Source: Selaginella tamariscina (taxonomy: Eukaryota > Streptophyta > Lycopodiopsida > Selaginellales > Selaginellaceae). From it: a stretch of DNA of 64,000 bases. The position numbers and the translations under genes were made by a program. This document shows, piece by piece, positions 58,850-64,000 of the stretch (positions within the stretch are counted from its first letter, which is position 1; each line of letters starts with the position of its first letter). The stretch spans positions 1-64,000 of the forward strand of contig PUQB01000492.1 in the NCBI GenBank assembly GCA_003024785.1. Direction: 5' to 3'. The notes beneath the pieces are model-generated. The model was given only the letters and a program-made list of their open reading frames with translations, searched no databases and was not told the origin of the DNA.

Positions 58850-59140
58850 CTATGCAAACGTGTTCTGATCCGATGGTTGCATGCTAAAATTCTCAGAATA
58901 TTTTGCAAGATAAAAGTTGTTGGCACTGTTACGTCCCCCTCACACACACAATTTAAAATATACATACATTTACTCTTATCTGTTTGGCAGTCATGTATAT
59001 TATATATAGATGTATGCATGTGTATATACATGTAGTATAGAAATATTCATATTACACACCTCCTCCTGTCCTTGGAAGCTGCAATCTTATACTTGTTGAT
59101 AAAAAGCATTGATTCCTGCATGTTTTCTCCAACACGCCAC
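58850..59140 (-). pseudogene. Inverted duplicated block with KDMQES module, copy 3
   Basis: 58866-58912 (ATCCGATGGTTGCATGC, AAAATTCTCA) is the reverse complement of about 42968-43022. 58950-59140 is the reverse complement of the KDMQES module (GENMQESMLF in the minus frame) and its ATGACTGCCAAACA flank seen at 19320-19540 and 41260-41440. This block therefore lies inverted relative to its neighbours. Confidence 0.6.
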
Positions 59141-59142
59141 CT

Positions 59143-59570
59143 AAACCATATGAGGATGGCAAGCAACAACAACAAGAGAACTTCAGCAAATGCATTCGCA
59201 GATGTATCTATGCAAAGGCACATCCCTCGACAACCAAGAGGAGGCCCAAGTTCTACAGTACCCGGTGGTTGGGCCAGCCATGCAGCCACAACAGTTTCAT
59301 GTTGTTGGCCAGTACCTGTGCAACTTGGACCACTGAAGTATCCTCAGCCTATGCAAGCTGTATCCCACTTCTACCCTCAGCCTATACAAGGCAACAAAGA
59401 TGGAGTGTCCCAGGAGATATGAGGATGACAAGCAACAACTACAAGAGCACTTCACCAAATGCATTAATAGATATTTCTATGCAAAGGCATGTCCCTCGAC
59501 ACCCAAGAGGAGGCCCAAGTTGTACAGTACCCGGTGGTTAGGCCAGCCATGCAGCCCTTATATATGTATA
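59143..59570 (+). pseudogene. Unrecognised Gln-rich gene fragment, copy 2
   Basis: It repeats 43190-43600 with the same internal duplication: blocks at 59148-59220 and 59417-59490 built on GAGGATGxCAAGCAACAACA, and the linker YPQPMQAVSHFYPQPIQGNK in one frame. Frames again break up. The AGGCCCAAGTTCTACAGTAC / CCGGTGGTTGGGCCAGCCAT segment is present twice. No family was recognised. Its neighbour to the left is the inverted KDMQES block. Confidence 0.45.
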
Positions 59571-59694
59571 TGTATGGTATGACGTGTATAGCTTTTAAAT
59601 ACACCCCTGTATACATATAATATTTTAATATTTAACCCCTGTATACACAGTATATTCTGTATGTTTTTATGCTGTATACACAGAATATTATATA

Positions 59695-59713
59695 ATATAT
59701 TATATATATATTA

Positions 59714-59752
<39 letters not shown>
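59695..59752. repeat. (TA)n microsatellite
   Basis: Nearly pure TA tract with short TTA interruptions. 59753-60290 is AT-rich and gene-free, with TTAAGATTAGGGTTA words near 59945-60000. Confidence 0.9.
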
Positions 59753-60289
59753 CACAATATATACATATTCATTTATTTTATATATAAATATATATATTCA
59801 TATAAAATATATATTACATAATATATTTATCAAAATTATTCTTTATTTTTAAATTTTTAATTTTTTAAAATAATTTTTATCAATTTTAAATCGTATTATA
59901 TAAATCTACTTACAATTACTGTTCTCATGAGTCACGCACTTAACATTAAGATTAAGATTAGGGTTAATCTTATTAAGATTAGGGTTAAATGTAAGATTAG
60001 GCATCTAACACTTAATAAACTGACTTTGTTCGTGTGTTGTGTCATTTTGCTGTCCCTTGCTCTCTAACGTGATTATTAGCCCTGAACACACAAGATTTTG
60101 AATTGAAGGCACTAACATGGATAAAAACAGTCCTTTATGCGTTGTGTTGGTGTGCGAATCAGTTGTGTTAATTAATAGACGTATTAATGTGTGTTGTATA
60201 CCTGTCTTTGTTTACGTTACATGTTCTGTATTCTGCATGCTAAAATATCGCACCATTTTCCACAACTTCGCATTAATATTCACTTGTGT

Positions 60290-60470
60290 TCATGCTAGTG
60301 ACTATACGCGCGCGCGAGTGAGTGAGAGAGAAGAGAGAGCATGCTGAAATGTTATCCAAGCATTTTAACTATATTAGTATATGCTATAATTATGTTAAAT
60401 TTATTTAATATCAATATATCTGAAGTTGTATAAGAAAGAATATTCAAAAGAGATCACATGTAAATCATAG
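60290..60470 (+). other. Duplicated flank corresponding to the Harbinger-derivative insertion site
   Basis: GAGTGAGAGAGAAGA, TATGCTATAATTATG and GTATAAGAAAGAATATTCAAA (60426-60450) correspond to GAGTGTTTGAGAGAGAAGA, AAGCATAATTATAAC and GTATAAGAAAGAATGTTCAAA, which flank the element at 19679-21714. No such element is present here. Confidence 0.5.
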
Positions 60471-62550
60471 TAAGCTAAAATTACTACTAATGAATTAAAC
60501 TAAATTAAATATAAATAATATTAAACATGCACATATAGTGTCTGCATTTTTTATATTTGTAATTCATTGAGAGTGAATGCACAAAGCAAAATAGATATGG
60601 AACTTTTATGTGTTCATACACAAACTAAAGTAGGAACATGAGCTATATCATGAATTATAAAAAGAATTGAAATGTTTCTTAAAAACCTCTTGAACAAATT
60701 AATATATGCATCTGCATATACATAATACACATATACATGTATGCATGTATATATGTGATCTATCCATTTGCTTAATTTTATTTTATATAAAGTAATATTG
60801 TGATATGTTAATATATACTTATGCAATATCAGTCGTCTTATCCATTAACCTTATAATTCATCTTTTATACGTAAGTGGAAAATTTAATGTAATATATATT
60901 CCTTAAGTTATTTGAATTTTATTTTAATGTTAACTTCTGTTTAAAAAATAATGTATATTAACAATATTATATTTTTTGTTGAGGGCTTAGACATTGACAA
61001 TGAATATATTCTTAAATATATATTTAATTAAATGGCTTAATTTTATTTTAGCTTTAAATTTTATTTAAAAATTGATAATTATTAAAATTAAATTATATTG
61101 ACAATATATCGCTACATAACAAAAATACAATAAATTCAATAAATAAATAATTAAAACTTACAAAAATAAATCATTTTGGTATGTACAACTCCCTCATATG
61201 TCAGATAAAAGAAAATATTATGAGCAACCATTGCAAATCTCCTTATTTATAATTAAAGAGAAAATAATCCAATATATATATAAAGTATTTCAAATCAAAT
61301 GGATACACACACTGTAGACCTATATATACAGTATATATATACTCAAAAGTGAATATGATTTGCATGAGTGGTTTTCAGGTATAAGTACATAAGTAAATTT
61401 TTAATGAATCTCAGTCAAAGAGGAAATAAATAATTGTTGTTTCTTAAATAAAAAAAATGTAATTTAATTTAAATATGTATTAATTATTCAATTTAAAAAT
61501 ACACTTTGTGAATTTCACTATCAATTTAAAAATGTTTATTTATTTTGAGAATGTGCATAAGAAAAGTGAAAATACATTATTTTAACAAAAAATCCTTTTC
61601 ATATTCTGATTATTAAAAGTAACATATATTATCTAAATTATCCACTTGTAATAATAGTTATTATTAACCCTGTTCCTGCCAGTGTGTCACAATCATGTGT
61701 GTCAGCTCCTCCTGGCCTTAACTGTAGTTGGATTTGAACCTTGACGGTGGAATAATACTAGAATATTATGTTAATATCCCAACGACACGTATATACTCAG
61801 TATACGTTTACCACACCAGGATATGCATATTCTCAGCAAAGAAATAAACACATGCTTAAGCCAATGCACTTGTTAGCCATCTTAATGGGAGGATGTCATC
61901 CCCATCTTGCCCTCGAGCTTTCACCCCCTAAACAAAAAGCTTCTCTTGTATAATTATTTTTCTAAACACACACATATGGACAGAACTAATAACGTATGTG
62001 TATATGTCATGTTACATTCCTTGTAAGAAGTTTCTGTAGTTTGCATATCATTTTCTGTGTGTGTGCATGTGTGTCTGATTGTGTGTTATAATTATAAAAC
62101 TAAAGAAATACACGCTTACAATGCACCTAATATGCTCTTGTTTGTCTCTTTATCTATTTTGAATTTTATTTTAATATAACAATATAGATAAGTACATGCA
62201 TAATATTTGCACATGGCCTAGTTGTAATGTATGAAGTGTATATAACTACATATAATTAAAATATTTTTTAAACACGTAAAACAACTAGATTTACAGAACA
62301 TTCCCATTTATTCAATTTTCAACGTGTAAATAGAGATAAATGTTTACATATATGTAGAAATAATGTATGTATATGTATACTATAGTGTGTGTGGTTTGTG
62401 TGTTACTTATATATAGATAATTATATATGCAAATATACACTAATATGCTCTGGTAGAACGATATGTAAATGCATGTATTGTTGGTATTGTTATATATATT
62501 CTTGCATACATACACACAACTCATGTTGCCTGCCATGTTTTTGTTGTAGG
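60471..62550. other. AT-rich gene-free region
   Basis: Two kilobases of AT-rich sequence with TATATA and TGTGTG words. The only GC-richer patch (61660-61780) shows no recognisable gene. Confidence 0.5.
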
Positions 62551-62748
62551 AGTGCAGATTCACGGCAGCCATGATATCAAGTGGGAAGAAGAACGTTCCT
62601 GTTCCAACCAGCCCACGGCTTGCAGCCAACGGTGTACAGATTGAGCCAGAAGTTGAATTAAAGCTCAAAGCTATAGTGATTAATCACTTTGACTATGTAA
62701 AAGTTAAGTATAAAATGATTAATCACTACCATTTCCGGGTTCCTTGAT
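62551..62748 (+). other. Exon-like segment
   Basis: After a pyrimidine-rich TTTTTGTTGTAG acceptor (62550), a frame from ATG 62570 reads MISSGKKNVPVPTSPRLAAN and VELKLKAIVINHFDYVK, then stops at 62746. SPRLAANGVQ resembles the ANGV stretch near 37615. Low-confidence host exon; no family. Confidence 0.3.
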
Positions 62749-63228
62749 TTCTATTAAAAATGAATATAAAATACTAACTATTTGGGCTTTTCTAAACAAT
62801 GTTCATCATCTTTATTATGTATTAATCAAGTTAAAAACTTATATATGCCTTCTGCGCTTCAAGCTATTTAGAGGGGTGTGGTTGAGTTTAAACTATGCTG
62901 TGGATTTATTGGTCGAGCGGCTAGATTCTTAGTCCCCTCATAGTAGACTTTGAGATTTGAAGAAGGACAAAGTGTGTTCGGCTCCTTGCATTGGCCTCCA
63001 CTAAGAAATATAGGGACACTATTACCTCTCCACACCTTAACATCCACTAGAGACATAGATTTTTAAATTTTTTTTTAGATTTTAAATTATATCTCCACTA
63101 TTAATAATTGGGTAGAGATTTACATTATTATTATTTAAAAAATTCAACTTAAAAAATGATAATGAATATATACCTTATGAGTGACCTTAGAATTTCCATG
63201 ATATATAATTATTAAGAACCTTACAGGA

Positions 63229-63270
63229 TATAACCCCTCAAGAACGCGTTAGTGCTCGAGAGGGGTTATA
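63229..63270. other. Perfect 11-bp-stem hairpin
   Basis: TATAACCCCTC (63229-63239) pairs with GAGGGGTTATA (63260-63270) around a 20-nt loop. A further AGGGGTTAT occurs at 63292. There is no poly-T or gene context to support a terminator role. The rest of 62750-64000 holds no supported gene. Confidence 0.6.
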
Positions 63271-64000
63271 TTCAATAACCCTGAGTGGCAGGGGTTATCC
63301 GCCTTGGCCGATCGATTTGAAAGGGTTCTCAGTTGACATGGCACCATCTTATATGTCCGTCGCACATGTGAACACGGAATGGAGTTATGAAATGCAAAGT
63401 CAACACAAAGTCAAGTTACAAGAAATACACCAGGATAAATCTAACGGCAGGTAGCGATGGGATTTGAGAATGCTTGAGAATCGGTCAGTTAAGAAATAAT
63501 AACTGATATTAACACATTGTCAGAGTTTTGACCCATAAGGCAAAAATATAATAACATGAAAACCCCTGTAATCGAACTCTTAGCATGATATTCTAGGGTA
63601 TAGAAATTAAACTTAGTTTTACATATAACGTGTGAAACTAATCTAGACCACTCCCTCTATGCTTCTAGTTTTCTCAAATTGAAAATTGTAAGAGCTATGC
63701 TTACTAATTATGTACCCAAATGTTCATTAATAACCCGTGTATGGAAACCATATATAAAATCATTTGTGCACACGTCTGTTCGGACGGCCAAAATTCCTAA
63801 ATTTTAAGTGGTAAAATCTAAGATGTTTCTGATAGGGTTATTTAAAATAAACTTTCAATGAGTAACAGATTTGGATTGTTCCTTTTACTATTAGAATGGA
63901 CCATTGGGTGGCCACTTTAAACTTACATTTAATAGTTACTCAGTAAGTGAAGATAACAATTGAGTTAAGGATTTAACTTAAAGGTCCAACTTAAGAATTA

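Noticed and set aside
63518-63560. Second LTR terminus resembling 208-222 (TGTCAGAGTTTT)
   Set aside because: Only a dozen bases match and no primer site lies beside it; likely chance.
1-64000. tRNA, rRNA or other structured RNA genes
   Set aside because: No cloverleaf-like A/B-box pair or rRNA-like stretch was noticed by eye. A tRNAscan or Rfam search could not be run.

Overview
The window looks like an AT-rich, transposon-laden stretch of a land-plant nuclear genome. The evidence is a plant-type GH127 (DUF1680) gene, Ty3/gypsy and Ty1/copia LTR retrotransposons, a PIF/Harbinger DNA transposon with its Myb-like partner gene, a LINE tail, short introns with GT..AG ends and many (TG)n, (CT)n and (TA)n microsatellites. 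The species cannot be fixed from the sequence. No complete, clearly working host gene is visible; most host coding sequence is decayed.

Region by region. 1-1592: minus-strand LTR-element remnant with a Met-tRNA-type primer site, then a long imperfect inverted repeat. 1593-13410: two whole-length LTR elements of one gag-bearing, polymerase-less family (A 1593-6079, TSD TCCTC; B 6758-11820, TSD GGTAC) and a truncated third copy (C, 12790-13410). 13740-14730: fossil gypsy reverse transcriptase on the minus strand. 15685-17058: spliced coding-like segments of an unrecognised gene. 17541-17862: foldback MITE. 17897-19228: decayed GH127 gene. 19679-21714 and 21796-26826: two PIF/Harbinger elements in opposite orientation, 81 bp apart; the second carries transposase, a Myb-like gene and a 1-kb GC-rich array of paired palindromes. 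26968-29619: proteasome beta-like gene in at least seven exons. 30300-36494: copia fragments surrounding a second GH127 fragment. 37985-43630: degraded second copy of the GH127 / beta-like block, with a LINE tail (41521-42760) and a fragment of an unrecognised Gln-rich gene. 44383-49110: gypsy element D (minus, TSD GTGTT). 50266-51160: unrecognised coding-like fragments. 51998-59570: third copy of the beta-like block, split by gypsy element E (53383-58145). 59600-64000: AT-rich, nearly empty.

The unifying theme from about 17.9 to 60.5 kb is an old local duplication. The same host modules (GH127, the beta-like gene, a short KDMQES-type exon and the Gln-rich gene) recur up to three or four times in varying states of decay, some inverted. 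Transposons later split them, and paralogous copies serve as empty sites for some of those insertions. All identifications were made by eye from translated motifs; no database search was possible.
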